From positions 20,668-84,667 of the forward strand of contig CAKRKO010000001.1 in the NCBI GenBank assembly GCA_934358495.1: a stretch of 64,000 nt of DNA, given 5' to 3'. The stretch's first letter is position 1. Every line of letters begins with the position of its first letter. Source of the DNA: an uncultured Eubacterium sp. Lineage in GTDB: Bacteria; Bacillota; Clostridia; Lachnospirales; Lachnospiraceae. Below, piece after piece: positions 8,909 through 17,920 of this stretch. The translations under genes were made by a program, and so were the position numbers. The notes beneath the pieces are model-generated. The model worked only from the letters and a program-made list of their open reading frames with translations. It was not told the DNA's origin and searched no databases.

Positions 8909-8925
8909 GTTACATTTTTGTTACA
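8909..8925 (-). promoter_or_regulatory. WalR (YycF)-like binding box
   Basis: The minus strand reads TGTAAC-AAAAA-TGTAAC, an exact match to the known WalR direct repeat TGTWAH-N5-TGTWAH. It lies between the -10 hexamer (8938-8943) and the NlpC/P60 start codon, just downstream of the expected transcription start. That position would suit repression more than activation, but this is inference. Confidence 0.55.
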
Positions 8926-8937
8926 TCAACGTTTGTA

Positions 8938-8966
8938 ATTATAACAACTGCATTTTTAGCTGTCAA
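8938..8966 (-). promoter_or_regulatory. Consensus sigma-A promoter of the NlpC/P60 gene
   Basis: Minus strand TTGACA (8961-8966), 17 bases, TATAAT (8938-8943): a perfect consensus. The start site is expected near 8931, giving a leader of about 70 bases that contains the WalR-like box. Confidence 0.8.
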
Positions 8967-9062
8967 GTATTACAGCCCATATATTCCTATATTTTATAGT
9001 TTTTTTATAAGTCAAAAAAGAGAAACAGAATTGTAACAATTCCATTTCTCCTCATCTGTTAT

Positions 9063-9106
9063 ATGTACTCTCGGAATCTTTTAAATGAAGAATTCTGAGA
9101 GTACAT
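9063..9106. other. Long hairpin downstream of the PBP gene
   Basis: Arms ATGTACTCTCGGAATC and GAATTCTGAGAGTACAT pair with one G-U. It is 9 bases past the PBP stop codon on the minus strand. No T-run follows, so it may be a 3' processing or stability hairpin rather than a terminator. Confidence 0.5.
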
Positions 9107-9114
9107 TTATCTAT

Positions 9115-11661
9115 TTAGTTCTGATGATTTTGTGAGTGTTCGGAATGATCCGAATTTGCCTGTTCCACTGCGGATGTCACGGCATCCAAAATCTGATCCA
9201 ACATCCCCTCTCCCGTATGCACGTTGCATACCTCTGTCGGCATTTTGTCCGCACCGGAAGCACCTTTTACAAAGGCTTTTGTCTCTTTGCTGCTATCCGG
9301 GCAATAATCACCGGCCAGCAGTCCGGAATCTTTGCAGATCACCGCCGTCTGGTGCAGATCACATTTTTCGGAAGGTTCTGTCCCTTCTTCAAAGTATTCC
9401 GTAGTCACTTTCGGACAAACCCCTTTGATAGCAAGTTTTCCGGAAATCTGACACACGCTGCTCTCCACCACATCATCCGGCTGCTTAAATTCTTTATACT
9501 CCAGTCCCTCATGCAAGCTCTTCATAATGTTGCGCCAGAGAATCTTGGGAGAACGATTGGATTCCAGTTCGGAATTATCGTCATAGCCACACCATACCAC
9601 GCCGGTATAATAAGGCGTATATCCTGCAAACCAGGCATCCCGGGCAGCCTCTGTGGTTCCGGCTGTACCGGTTTTTCCGGCAATCGGCATCGTCTCGAAA
9701 TCCGCAAGTTTTCCGCTTCCTTTTTCCACAACATCTTCCATGGCGGAAGTCAGAAGAAATGCGGTGCTGTCCTTGATCACACGGTGTTTCTTCGGTTTTT
9801 TCTCCAGAAGCAAATTACCGTCCTGATCCAGAATCTTCGTATATAATACAGGTTCTTTGTAAACACCCTGATTTGGCATAACTTCAAAAGCGGCTGTCAG
9901 TTCAAGGTTGCTGACACTGCCGACACCAAGTGGCAGGGATTCAACTGCGTCATCCTTTGTCAGTGTGGAAATACCAAATTTCTTCGCCATCTCATAACCG
10001 GTCTGCGGCGTAATATCTTCCACCGTCTTGATGGCAACCACGTTAACAGAATCCTGAATTGCTTCCCGAATGCTTGTGTAACCACGGTATTTTCCATCTG
10101 CATTGTGAACCGTCTGACCGGATTTATAAGTGATCGGCTCATCCAGCACGGTCGTCGCCAACGTATATTTTCCACTTTCAAGTGCAGGCGCATACGCAGT
10201 CAGGATTTTAAATGTGGAACCCGGCTGGCGAGTCGTTCCCGATGCACGGTTCAGTGTCTTGCTGGCTGTCTTTTCTCCACGGCCGCCAACCAGCGCTTTC
10301 ACCTGGCCGGTACTCTGGTCAATGATCGTCACGGAAGCCTGTGGCTGTACCGTAAATATCACCTTTTCGCCCACCACAATGCCGCCGTCCTGCAATAATG
10401 CTTCCCGATATCCATCAATGGCATCCTGCGCATCCGACTCTGAGGAATAATTCAGGTTATAATTTTCGTATTGTTTTTTATAATAGGCTAACAAGCTCTG
10501 CTCATTGAAATGTTCCACAGCTCCATCCGTCTGCTGGATCGACAACGCGTAGGAAAATGACACTTTATTGCGGATATCATAATTGCTGTCATTATTCACC
10601 TGCGTATCACAAACAGCCTGAATTTTCGGATCCTGTGTGGAGTAAATCGTGAGACCGCCACTGTAAAGTGCTTTATATGCCTGCGCTTCAGAATATCCAA
10701 GCTCTTCCTGCAGATCCTCAATGATCTCATCTGTCAGGGAATCCACAAAATATGAGGTGATATTCGTACCGCTGTTTTCCCACTTTGTATTGTTTTCCTG
10801 AATTCTGTCATACACATTATCCGCCAGTGCAGCTTCATACTGTGCATCATCAATATACCCCTGATTTTTCATGTTTTTCAACACTTTTTCCCGGCGCACA
10901 GCATTGTTATCCGGATGCGAAATCGGATTGTATTTGGACGGATTCTGGGTAATTCCCGCGATCACAGCACACTCCGACAGGTTCAGTTCCGATACATCCT
11001 TGCCAAAATAGCGGCGGGACGCAGCTTGAACGCCCAGTGTATTCTGCCCAAGGTTGATGGTATTCAGGTAATTTTCCATGATCCAGTCCTTGGACACTTT
11101 TTTCTCCAGCTCCATGGCCAGATACTGTTCCTGCAATTTACGTTTTACACGCTGGCTGGAATCTTCGGTAGTCCAGCCTTCAAATACATTATTTTTCAAC
11201 AGCTGCTGCGTAATCGTGCTGGCACCTTCTGAAAAATGTCCCGTTGTCAATCCTTTCGCAGCTGCACGGACGATTCCCCGCAGGTCAATTCCGTTGTGTT
11301 CATAAAAACGTTCATCCTCAATAGCTACAAACGCATACTGCAGATCCACCGGGATCTCATTCAGCGTCACATAGACACGGTTTGAGCCGGTTCCCACCAG
11401 CTGTGCCGTCACATTTCCATTCGCGTCCAGCACGGTAGACATATAGCCCGACGGTGTCGCATCAATCTCATTAATATCCGGTGCTTCCGCAATCATCTGC
11501 TCTACATACCGATAGCCACGGTAACCGCCATAGCCAAGTCCAATCACAAAAATAAGCAATATGATCAGCAGCGTCAATGATTTGACCTTCCGGCGCATCA
11601 CCGCACCACGGGATGTCAGATTCCAGCGTTTCCGTGCAGCCTGCTTCCTTCCATAATTCAT
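9115..11661 (-). CDS. Class A penicillin-binding protein (PBP1A family)
   Basis: 848 residues, a bifunctional peptidoglycan synthase. A cytoplasmic basic N-terminus and one membrane segment (about 29-45) lead to the GT51 glycosyltransferase domain with Glu115 in EDERFYEH and the GASTITQQ motif. The transpeptidase domain has the serine nucleophile Ser482 in STFK, Ser538 in SVN and the KTG triad at 663-665. The C-terminal tail (about 740-815) has a series of cysteines (CQISGKL, CPKV, CDLHQ, CKDSG, CPDS), as in other Firmicute PBP1A proteins. It polymerises lipid II and cross-links strands on the outer face of the membrane. GGAGG lies before the ATG. It is divergent from yigZ, with a dispersed repeat between. 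Confidence 0.96.
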   Translation of the reverse strand: MNYGRKQAARKRWNLTSRGAVMRRKVKSLTLLIILLIFVIGLGYGGYRGYRYVEQMIAEAPDINEIDATPSGYMSTVLDANGNVTAQLVGTGSNRVYVTLNEIPVDLQYAFVAIEDERFYEHNGIDLRGIVRAAAKGLTTGHFSEGASTITQQLLKNNVFEGWTTEDSSQRVKRKLQEQYLAMELEKKVSKDWIMENYLNTINLGQNTLGVQAASRRYFGKDVSELNLSECAVIAGITQNPSKYNPISHPDNNAVRREKVLKNMKNQGYIDDAQYEAALADNVYDRIQENNTKWENSGTNITSYFVDSLTDEIIEDLQEELGYSEAQAYKALYSGGLTIYSTQDPKIQAVCDTQVNNDSNYDIRNKVSFSYALSIQQTDGAVEHFNEQSLLAYYKKQYENYNLNYSSESDAQDAIDGYREALLQDGGIVVGEKVIFTVQPQASVTIIDQSTGQVKALVGGRGEKTASKTLNRASGTTRQPGSTFKILTAYAPALESGKYTLATTVLDEPITYKSGQTVHNADGKYRGYTSIREAIQDSVNVVAIKTVEDITPQTGYEMAKKFGISTLTKDDAVESLPLGVGSVSNLELTAAFEVMPNQGVYKEPVLYTKILDQDGNLLLEKKPKKHRVIKDSTAFLLTSAMEDVVEKGSGKLADFETMPIAGKTGTAGTTEAARDAWFAGYTPYYTGVVWCGYDDNSELESNRSPKILWRNIMKSLHEGLEYKEFKQPDDVVESSVCQISGKLAIKGVCPKVTTEYFEEGTEPSEKCDLHQTAVICKDSGLLAGDYCPDSSKETKAFVKGASGADKMPTEVCNVHTGEGMLDQILDAVTSAVEQANSDHSEHSQNHQN

Positions 11662-11711
11662 ATATTTCCTCCAGTCTTATATTGCCTATCTTACCATTAA
11701 TGCGATATACT

Positions 11712-11852
11712 GTCTATATTCAGAGCCATGCAGATTTACAAAAAAGTGTAAATCATGCTTGCATGAATGCGCACTTTTTGCAGTAAATCTATTTGGCGAG
11801 AAGCCACATCGAGATGAAGCATGACGGAATCGAGATGGCTCTGAATATAGAC
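11712..11852. repeat. Dispersed palindromic repeat, family F3, copy 1
   Basis: An 18-bp perfect outer stem: 11712-11729 (ending CAGAGCCAT) with 11835-11852. Inner arms GATTTAC/GTAAATC and AAAAAGTG/CACTTTTT cap with AATCATGCTTGCATGAATG; a second hairpin is GGC-GAGAA-GCC in TTTGGCGAGAAGCCACATC. The copy at 56619-56750 keeps the caps but has different inner arms. It lies between the divergent PBP and yigZ genes. Confidence 0.8.
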
Positions 11853-11860
11853 ATATCTAG

Positions 11861-11885
11861 TCAGAGCCATGCAGATTTACAAAAA
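11861..11885 (+). repeat. Partial second copy of the F3 left end
   Basis: 25 bases starting TCAGAGCCATGCAGATTT are identical to 11720-11744. They are a direct repeat of the element's left shoulder and run straight into the yigZ ribosome-binding region (GAAAGGAACACC). Confidence 0.75.
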
Positions 11886-11897
11886 GAAAGGAACACC

Positions 11898-12539
11898 ATG
11901 AGTTATAAAGTATTATATCAGGCCGGTCAGGGCGAAATCGAAGAAAAAAAATCCCGTTTCATCGCCCACACCCTTCCTGTCAGTTCGGAAGAAGAAGCCG
12001 TCACCTTCTTAAATAAGATAAAAAAAGAGTATTGGGATGCACGCCACAACTGCCATGCCTATACCATAGGAAAAAACAATGAATGTACCCGCTGCAGCGA
12101 TGACGGGGAACCTTCCGGCACTGCCGGCCGTCCGATCCTGGATGTACTGCTCCGGGAAGAGATCCACAACTGTATCGTTGTCGTGACCCGGTATTTTGGC
12201 GGCACACTGCTTGGCACCGGCGGCCTGGTGCGGGCTTATCAGGCCGCGGCTCAGGCAGGACTGGCAGCAAGTACCATCATTGAAAAGCAGTTCGGACATA
12301 AATTACATGTAACTACAGATTACAATGGCATTGGAAAACTCCAATATCTGGTTGCGCAGAACCAGATTTTCACTCTGGATACACAATATACCGACAATGT
12401 TACCCTGGATTTAATGATTCCAGAAGAAAAATTCATGAATTTTTGTGCTGAAATTACAGAAGTGACCAGTGGACGTGCTGTTATGGATTCAGAAGATTTG
12501 GTGGAATTTGGTGTCGTTGATGGTGAAATCATTTTTTAG
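11898..12539 (+). CDS. yigZ: YigZ/IMPACT family protein
   Basis: 213 residues from ATG 11898-11900 with AAAGGAA upstream; the longer open frame 5' of it runs through the F3 repeat and is not coding. The UPF0029/IMPACT N-terminal domain is clear: KKSRFIAH, DARHNCHAYTIG, SDDGEPSGTAGRPIL and VTRYFGGTLLGTGGLVRAY. A smaller C-terminal domain follows at about 140-213. Eukaryotic IMPACT proteins regulate Gcn2; the bacterial function is not established, although a nucleic-acid- or ribosome-linked role is often suggested. It is a single-gene unit. Confidence 0.92.
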   Translation: MSYKVLYQAGQGEIEEKKSRFIAHTLPVSSEEEAVTFLNKIKKEYWDARHNCHAYTIGKNNECTRCSDDGEPSGTAGRPILDVLLREEIHNCIVVVTRYFGGTLLGTGGLVRAYQAAAQAGLAASTIIEKQFGHKLHVTTDYNGIGKLQYLVAQNQIFTLDTQYTDNVTLDLMIPEEKFMNFCAEITEVTSGRAVMDSEDLVEFGVVDGEIIF

Positions 12540-12635
12540 CTTTTCATTTTCGCACACTTTCATTTTGTTGCCAAAGTGTCAGATTATTGCATGAAATAAG
12601 CAAAAAATTCAAACGCAGTTTTTTCAAAAAAGGGG

Positions 12636-12664
12636 TTGCAATCCTTGGTGACTTGCCCTATAAT
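12636..12664 (+). promoter_or_regulatory. Promoter of tRNA-Gln
   Basis: TTGCAA (12636-12641), a 17-base spacer and TATAAT (12659-12664). The mature tRNA starts about 50 bases beyond the expected transcription start, so a short 5' leader is removed. Confidence 0.75.
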
Positions 12665-12719
12665 AACACTTGTCGACAGGACATGAGGAAAACAACTCAA
12701 AAACCTCAGCGACAAGTAA

Positions 12720-12791
12720 TGGCCCATCGCCAAATGGTAAGGCAACGGACTCTGACTCCGTCATTTCAAGGTTCGAATCCTTGTGGGCCAG
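12720..12791 (+). tRNA. tRNA-Gln (anticodon CTG)
   Basis: A 72-base cloverleaf. The acceptor stem is TGGCCCA (12720-12726) with TGGGCCA (12784-12790) and discriminator G at 12791. The anticodon stem ACGGA/TCCGT holds the loop CTCTGAC with anticodon CTG, which reads CAG. The T-arm GGTTCGAATCC is canonical. CCA is not encoded. It has its own promoter and terminator and is monocistronic. Confidence 0.95.
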
Positions 12792-12795
12792 CTGT

Positions 12796-12826
12796 AAAAA
12801 AAGCACCATGCAAATGGTGCTTTTTT
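12796..12826 (+). terminator. Terminator of tRNA-Gln
   Basis: The stem AAAAAGCACCAT, loop GCAA, ATGGTGCTTTTTT begins five bases after the tRNA. It is a strong intrinsic terminator on the plus strand. Confidence 0.85.
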
Positions 12827-12901
12827 GTTAACTAAAAGTGGATGATTGATGTATTCTGCTTCATCCGGTTTACATCTGCATTTTCAAGGAGGACGTTTTT
12901 T

Positions 12902-13612
12902 ATGTATCAATTTAAGAGTCGCGTCAGATTCAGTGAAGTGGATAGTCATCTTAACATGACACTGCCATCTATCATCAATTATTTTCAGGACTGTAGCACG
13001 TTCCATTCAGATTCCATCGGACTGGGTATTGAGATTATGACAGCGCAGGGATATGCTTGGATTCTTTCTTCCTGGCAGATTATTATCAACCGTTATCCAC
13101 GATTTGGTGAAGAAATCACGATCAGCACATGGGCACATGGCTGGAAAGCCTTTTTCGGATACCGTAATTTCAAAATGGAGGATGCAAACGGAAATATCCT
13201 GGCCTATGCTAATACAAACTGGATTTACATGAATATCAGAACCGGACGCCCAGAACGGATTCCAAAAGAAGTCAGCGACCTCTATGCCTGCGAACCGGCA
13301 ATTCCTATGGTGGAAGCCTCCCGCAAGATTGCACCTGTCACAGAAGGCATCAGCCTTGCCCCGATTCAGGTACATAAATACGACATTGATTCCAACAATC
13401 ATGTCAACAATGAGCGCTATGTTCCGATGGCAATGGAATGTCTGCCAGCTGGCTTTATCATCCGCCAGTTTCGGGTAGAATATCGCAATTCTGCGGTATA
13501 CGGTGATACAATCTACCCATTATATCATCAAGAGGGCGATACATTAAAAGTATCCCTCAATGATGCCGAATGCAAACCTTATGCTATCGTAGAGTTCCAG
13601 AGCACAATTTAA
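12902..13612 (+). CDS. Acyl-ACP thioesterase (FatA/FatB family)
   Basis: 236 residues from ATG 12902-12904, preceded by AAGGAGG. A double hot-dog fold is suggested by an N-terminal half (YQFKSRVRFSEVDSHLNM) and a C-terminal half with DIDSNNHVNNERYVP, in which the Asn and His of NNHVNN are the family catalytic residues. Bacterial members release free fatty acids from acyl carrier protein, or adjust membrane acyl chain supply. It is followed by two plus-strand genes with short gaps (32 bases, then a 1-base overlap), so the three probably form an operon. The substrate chain length cannot be told. Confidence 0.9.
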   Translation: MYQFKSRVRFSEVDSHLNMTLPSIINYFQDCSTFHSDSIGLGIEIMTAQGYAWILSSWQIIINRYPRFGEEITISTWAHGWKAFFGYRNFKMEDANGNILAYANTNWIYMNIRTGRPERIPKEVSDLYACEPAIPMVEASRKIAPVTEGISLAPIQVHKYDIDSNNHVNNERYVPMAMECLPAGFIIRQFRVEYRNSAVYGDTIYPLYHQEGDTLKVSLNDAECKPYAIVEFQSTI

Positions 13613-13644
13613 TTTTACACAACCAGAAAGGACGGAAACACAAC

Positions 13645-14478
13645 ATGAAATTAGGAGAAAAACAGACACTTACCGTAGTAAAACAGGTAGACTTCGGTGT
13701 TTACCTTGCAGAACAGCAGGATGATGAAACCCGCGTACTGCTCCCGGCAAAGCAAGTTCCAGAAGGAACAAAGCTGCACGATAAACTGGAAGTCTTCTTA
13801 TATAAAGACTCCAAAGATCGTCTGATTGCCACTAGAAATGAACCTAAACTGACGCTGGGCGGTTTTGCCGTTCTGAAAGTTGTTCAGGTAACACAGATCG
13901 GTGCATTTCTTGACTGGGGACTGGAAAAAGATCTTCTACTTCCCTTCAAAGAGCAGCTTCGTAAGGTCAGAGAAGGCGACGAAGTACTTGTTGCTCTTTA
14001 TATTGACAAAAGTAATCGTCTCTGTGCCACCATGGAAGGTATCTATCATCTGCTCTCTACCGATTCTCCATACAAAAAAGGAGACACGGTAACCGGACGT
14101 GTATATGAATTCAGTGACAACTTCGGGACTTTCGTCGCAGTAGATGATAAATATTCTGCCCGCATTCCCGGATTTGAAAACACTACTACCTTAAAGATCG
14201 GTGATATCATTGAAGCAACTGTCACAAACCGCAAACCGGATGGAAAATTGGATCTGACCATTCGTGCCAAAGCTTATGTTCAGATGAACAAAGATGCCGA
14301 AGATGTATTAAGAATCATCGATGAATACGGTGGTGTCCTTCCATTTAACGATAAAGCTTCACCGGAAATTATCAAACGCGAAGCTCACATGAGCAAAAAC
14401 GCCTTCAAACGTGCCGTTGGCCACCTTTATAAAGAACGTCTGATTGAATTTACAGATAAGGGGATCCGACGGGTATAA
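13645..14478 (+). CDS. S1-domain RNA-binding protein, CvfB-like
   Basis: 277 residues from ATG 13645-13647. It begins MKLGEKQTLTVVKQVDFGVYL and contains three consecutive S1/OB-type modules (about 1-60, 65-130, 145-210; for example VTQIGAFLDWGLEKDLLLPF), followed by a winged-helix domain (about 215-277, SKNAFKRAVGHLYKERLIEF). That is the CvfB/YitL arrangement, which in Staphylococcus influences virulence gene and RNA regulation. The stop codon overlaps the ATG of the next gene by one base, so translation is coupled. Confidence 0.88.
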   Translation: MKLGEKQTLTVVKQVDFGVYLAEQQDDETRVLLPAKQVPEGTKLHDKLEVFLYKDSKDRLIATRNEPKLTLGGFAVLKVVQVTQIGAFLDWGLEKDLLLPFKEQLRKVREGDEVLVALYIDKSNRLCATMEGIYHLLSTDSPYKKGDTVTGRVYEFSDNFGTFVAVDDKYSARIPGFENTTTLKIGDIIEATVTNRKPDGKLDLTIRAKAYVQMNKDAEDVLRIIDEYGGVLPFNDKASPEIIKREAHMSKNAFKRAVGHLYKERLIEFTDKGIRRV

Positions 14479-15521
14479 TGAATCAATCAAATAGCAGACC
14501 TGCAGAAAAATACAGTCTGGATCTGTGTAAATTCATCATGGCATTTGCAGTCATTGCAATTCACACAGATCCACTGGTTGACTGCAGCAATACTGCCATG
14601 TCCAGAATCGGATACCTGTTTCTGTCCATGGCAGTTCCATTTTTCTTCCTTACCTCCGGATATTTGCTGGCAGCCAAATTGCAGTACCCATTTTCCGGGC
14701 AGGAAGACCTTTTTAAAATCAGACGCTATATGACGAAGATCTTAAAAATGTACCTGATTTGGACACTTTTGTATCTCCCAATGGCACTCTGGCATTTTGT
14801 TGCTGCAGGAAAAACATTACATCGTGCCATTCAGCTCTACATTCAGGGATTTTTCTTTGTCGGTCAACAATATAATTCCTGGCCTTTATGGTATCTTCTG
14901 TCGACTTTTTATACACTTGGAGTTTTGTACCTGCTGTTAAAACACAAAGCTCCACCTACAGCGTTGTTGCTGGTAAGTGGAATTTCCGCGGTTATCAGTT
15001 TTTCCATTGACGCACTGATTGCCTCCCCGGATCACTTTTCAACAACTATACAGGCACTTTTACCACTCATACGCCATACCGTACAACACGGCCGAATTTT
15101 TACCGGTGGGATTTATCTTCCTCTTGGTATGTTGCTTGCCTATCGAAAATTTCCTGCTCTCCTGAACAGAATCCTGCTCCCCGCCGGATGCATTGCCAGC
15201 TTTCTGGCCCACATATCCGTTGTCGATTCCTGTCTTCTGATTGTTATTTCCATCAGTTTTTTCGGTATTGTGGAAAATTTTTCATTAAAGGAACACCGCA
15301 TTTATCACTTCATGCGTCAGTCCAGTATGATTCTGTACCTAATCCACATGTACATCTGGAGTATTTATTATAAACTTCAGTATAAGCATAAGGATCATGG
15401 CATTGATGATTTTCTGATCACCGCTATGCTTACTTTTGTGCTGTCTGCACTTTTTATCTTGTTAAAAAACAGACGTTCAAAATTAAAATCAGAACTTTTT
15501 ACAAAAGTTTCTTCCAACTGA
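14478..15521 (+). CDS. Membrane acyltransferase, acyltransferase-3 family
   Basis: 347 residues with about ten hydrophobic segments spread over the whole length. The N-terminal SLDLCKFIMAFAVIAIHTDP holds the conserved His of the acyltransferase-3 (OafA/WecH-like) family. Such enzymes O-acetylate or acylate exported glycans and wall polymers, using a donor from the cytoplasm. The start overlaps the stop of the S1-domain gene. The target is unknown; the physical link to an acyl-ACP thioesterase is suggestive only. Confidence 0.85.
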   Translation: MNQSNSRPAEKYSLDLCKFIMAFAVIAIHTDPLVDCSNTAMSRIGYLFLSMAVPFFFLTSGYLLAAKLQYPFSGQEDLFKIRRYMTKILKMYLIWTLLYLPMALWHFVAAGKTLHRAIQLYIQGFFFVGQQYNSWPLWYLLSTFYTLGVLYLLLKHKAPPTALLLVSGISAVISFSIDALIASPDHFSTTIQALLPLIRHTVQHGRIFTGGIYLPLGMLLAYRKFPALLNRILLPAGCIASFLAHISVVDSCLLIVISISFFGIVENFSLKEHRIYHFMRQSSMILYLIHMYIWSIYYKLQYKHKDHGIDDFLITAMLTFVLSALFILLKNRRSKLKSELFTKVSSN

Positions 15522-15555
15522 AAAAGAACCGGAATTTGACTTCCGGTTCTTTTTC
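15521..15555. terminator. Bidirectional terminator between the acyltransferase and glnN
   Basis: AAAAAGAACCGGAA and TTCCGGTTCTTTTT pair perfectly around a six-base loop. The T-runs on both strands serve the two convergent genes. Confidence 0.9.
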
Positions 15556-15599
15556 GATTGATGTATATACTAACTAAGGGGATTAGATAATACCGTTTT

Positions 15600-17714
15600 T
15601 TAAACCTCAAAGATGAGATCGCCGTAAGACGGCATCGGCCATACTTTCTTATCAACGATAATCTCAAGTTTATCGATCGGAGCACGAAGCTCTGCCATAG
15701 CAGTTGTAACTTCATCACGATAGTAAGCAGCACGCTCTGCACCATCACCCATGGTCAGACCTTTATCTGTCACATCTTCCAGTTTTGCCAGCGCAACTTT
15801 TGTATCAGATAATAATGCGGATGCCTCCTGTAATAACTCTGTCTGAACACTGATATCACAATCACATGCAGCTTTTACTGCATTAATAGATTCTGCCAGA
15901 GAAGTGATGTATTTAATAACGGACGGAATCAGCGTCTTGCTTGTGATATTGATCATAGCTCTCGCTTCAATGTTGATCTCTTTTGCATAGATTTCATACT
16001 GAATCTCTTCACGGGACTCTAACTCTGCTTTTGTAAATACGCCGAATTTTTCAAACATATCTACTGACTTTTCTGTAGTCAGTGCCGGGATTGCATCTAC
16101 CATGGATTTGATATTTGGTAATCCTCTGCGCTCTGCCTCTTCTACCCATGCATCAGAATATCCGTCGCCATTGAAGATGATTCTCTGATGCTCTGTCAGA
16201 TATTTCTTGATCAGATCATGTGCTTTTTCTTTTACATCTTCTGCTTTTTCCAGTTCATCGCAAACTTCTTCAAAAGCTTCCGCAACAATGGTATTTAATA
16301 CAACGTTTGGCGCAGAAATGGAATCCTGAGAACCAACCATACGGAACTCAAATTTGTTTCCTGTAAATGCAAACGGTGATGTTCTGTTTCGGTCTGTTGC
16401 ATCTTTTGCAAGATCCGGCAGAGAATCTACACCTGTCTGTAATACACCACCTTTTAAGGAGTGTGTTGCAGAACCTGTGCTGATAAGCTGTGTGATCACA
16501 TCATCAAGCTGCTCGCCAAGGAATACAGAGATGATTGCTGGTGGTGCCTCGTTTGCTCCAAGTCTGTGATCATTTCCAACATCTGCTGCAGACCAGCGAA
16601 GAAGATCTGCATGATCATCTACTGCTTTCAGGATGCAGGCAAGTACCAGAAGGAACTGAATGTTCTCATGCGGTGTTTTGCCCGGCTCTAACAGATTAAT
16701 TCCATCATCTGTTGTGATAGACCAGTTATTATGTTTACCAGAACCATTGACACCATCAAATGGTTTCTCGTGAAGCAGACACTGAAGGCCATGCTCATTT
16801 GCTTTCTTTTTCAGTACTTCCATAACCAGATGGTTGTGATCCAGAGCAAGATTACATGTCTCATAAATCGGAGCCAGCTCATGCTGTGCCGGAGCAACCT
16901 CATTATGCTGTGTCTTGGCCGGAACACCCAGTTTCCACAGCTCTTTATTTACATCTTTCATAAATGCAGCGATACGCGGGCGGATGCTTCCAAAGTAATG
17001 GTCATCCATCTCCTGTCCTTTCGCCGGCATGGAGCCAAATAAAGTACGGCCAGTATAAATCAAATCTTTTCTTCTTAAATATTTTTCTTTATCTACCAGA
17101 AAATACTCCTGCTCAGAACCAACAGATGGAGTGACTTTCTTGGAAGTTGTATTTCCAAATAATCTCAGTAAACGTAAGGACTGTGTGTTGATTGCCTGCA
17201 TGGAACGAAGTAACGGTGTCTTCTGATCCAATGCCTCTCCTTTGTAAGAGCAGAACGCTGTCGGAATACAAAGCGTAGCACCTGCTGCATCATGTCTTAC
17301 GAATGCATAAGAAGTACAATCCCAGGCTGTATAACCTCTGGCCTCACAAGTTGCACGAAGTCCGCCTGATGGGAAGGAAGATGCATCCGGTTCACCTTTG
17401 ATCAGTTCTTTACCGGAAAAGCTCATCAATACTTTACCCTGCTCGTTCGGAGCAGTGATAAATGAATCATGCTTCTCTGCTGTCACGCCTGTCAGCGGCT
17501 GGAACCAATGGGTATAATGTGTTGCACCCTGCTCAATTGCCCATTCCTTCATTTCATGTGCAATAATATCTGCAGTTGCAAGATCCAGATCTGTTCCCTC
17601 TTTGATGGTCTCCTGCAATTTCTGATACACTTTTTTTGGAAGTCTTTCCTTCATTACAGTGTCATTGAATACATTTTCACCGAAAATATCAGTGACTTTG
17701 AAATATTCACTCAT
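15600..17714 (-). CDS. glnN: Glutamine synthetase type III
   Basis: 704 residues, the usual size of GSIII (about 700) and far longer than GSI. It starts MSEYFKVTDIFGENVFND. Recognisable blocks include the long N-terminal GSIII-specific region (THYTHWFQPLTG), the glutamate- and metal-binding segment (VGSEQEYFLVDKEKY, HNEVAPAQHELAP), NGSGKHNNWSI and the ATP-side block NRTSPFAFTGNKFEFRMVGS. It forms glutamine from glutamate, ammonia and ATP in the cytoplasm. It stands alone between a shared terminator and a 340-base intergenic region. No glutamine riboswitch was seen upstream. Confidence 0.97.
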   Translation of the reverse strand: MSEYFKVTDIFGENVFNDTVMKERLPKKVYQKLQETIKEGTDLDLATADIIAHEMKEWAIEQGATHYTHWFQPLTGVTAEKHDSFITAPNEQGKVLMSFSGKELIKGEPDASSFPSGGLRATCEARGYTAWDCTSYAFVRHDAAGATLCIPTAFCSYKGEALDQKTPLLRSMQAINTQSLRLLRLFGNTTSKKVTPSVGSEQEYFLVDKEKYLRRKDLIYTGRTLFGSMPAKGQEMDDHYFGSIRPRIAAFMKDVNKELWKLGVPAKTQHNEVAPAQHELAPIYETCNLALDHNHLVMEVLKKKANEHGLQCLLHEKPFDGVNGSGKHNNWSITTDDGINLLEPGKTPHENIQFLLVLACILKAVDDHADLLRWSAADVGNDHRLGANEAPPAIISVFLGEQLDDVITQLISTGSATHSLKGGVLQTGVDSLPDLAKDATDRNRTSPFAFTGNKFEFRMVGSQDSISAPNVVLNTIVAEAFEEVCDELEKAEDVKEKAHDLIKKYLTEHQRIIFNGDGYSDAWVEEAERRGLPNIKSMVDAIPALTTEKSVDMFEKFGVFTKAELESREEIQYEIYAKEINIEARAMINITSKTLIPSVIKYITSLAESINAVKAACDCDISVQTELLQEASALLSDTKVALAKLEDVTDKGLTMGDGAERAAYYRDEVTTAMAELRAPIDKLEIIVDKKVWPMPSYGDLIFEV

Positions 17715-17810
17715 CTTCTTGATTCCTCTCTTTTCTCAATTTTTTACATTTCCCCTGAGTATATACTGATCTGCTTCCGTTTCTCATTCTGCTTTTACTT
17801 ACTGTCTAAT

Positions 17811-17852
17811 CTGGGAGTCGTCTCACATCTGATATATCCGGAGCAATTCTGC
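17811..17852. repeat. Half copy of dispersed repeat family F1
   Basis: On the minus strand, CCGGATATATCAGATGTGAG followed by ACGACTCCCA matches the left shoulder of the full F1 copies at 54047 and 25425, including the flank. The right half is missing, so it cannot form the full palindrome. Confidence 0.6.
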
Positions 17853-17890
17853 TATACTGAATGATCAAAAATATCTTTTTATAGCAGAAA

Positions 17891-17920
17891 AGGGTATTCC
17901 ACCATTTGTTGGAACACCCT
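17891..17920 (-). terminator. Probable fba terminator hairpin
   Basis: AGGGTATTCCACCA and TTGGAACACCCT form a near-perfect stem with two mismatches. On the minus strand it is followed by TTTTCTGC. The distance from the fba stop is about 135 bases and the T-run is weak. Confidence 0.4.

Noticed and set aside
11793..11897. Extended N-terminus for YigZ
   Set aside because: The extra codons lie in the F3 repeat and its duplicate; the ATG at 11898 has its own ribosome site.
12587..12835. Plus-strand protein-coding frame over the tRNA region
   Set aside because: It spans the promoter, the tRNA-Gln gene and its terminator.
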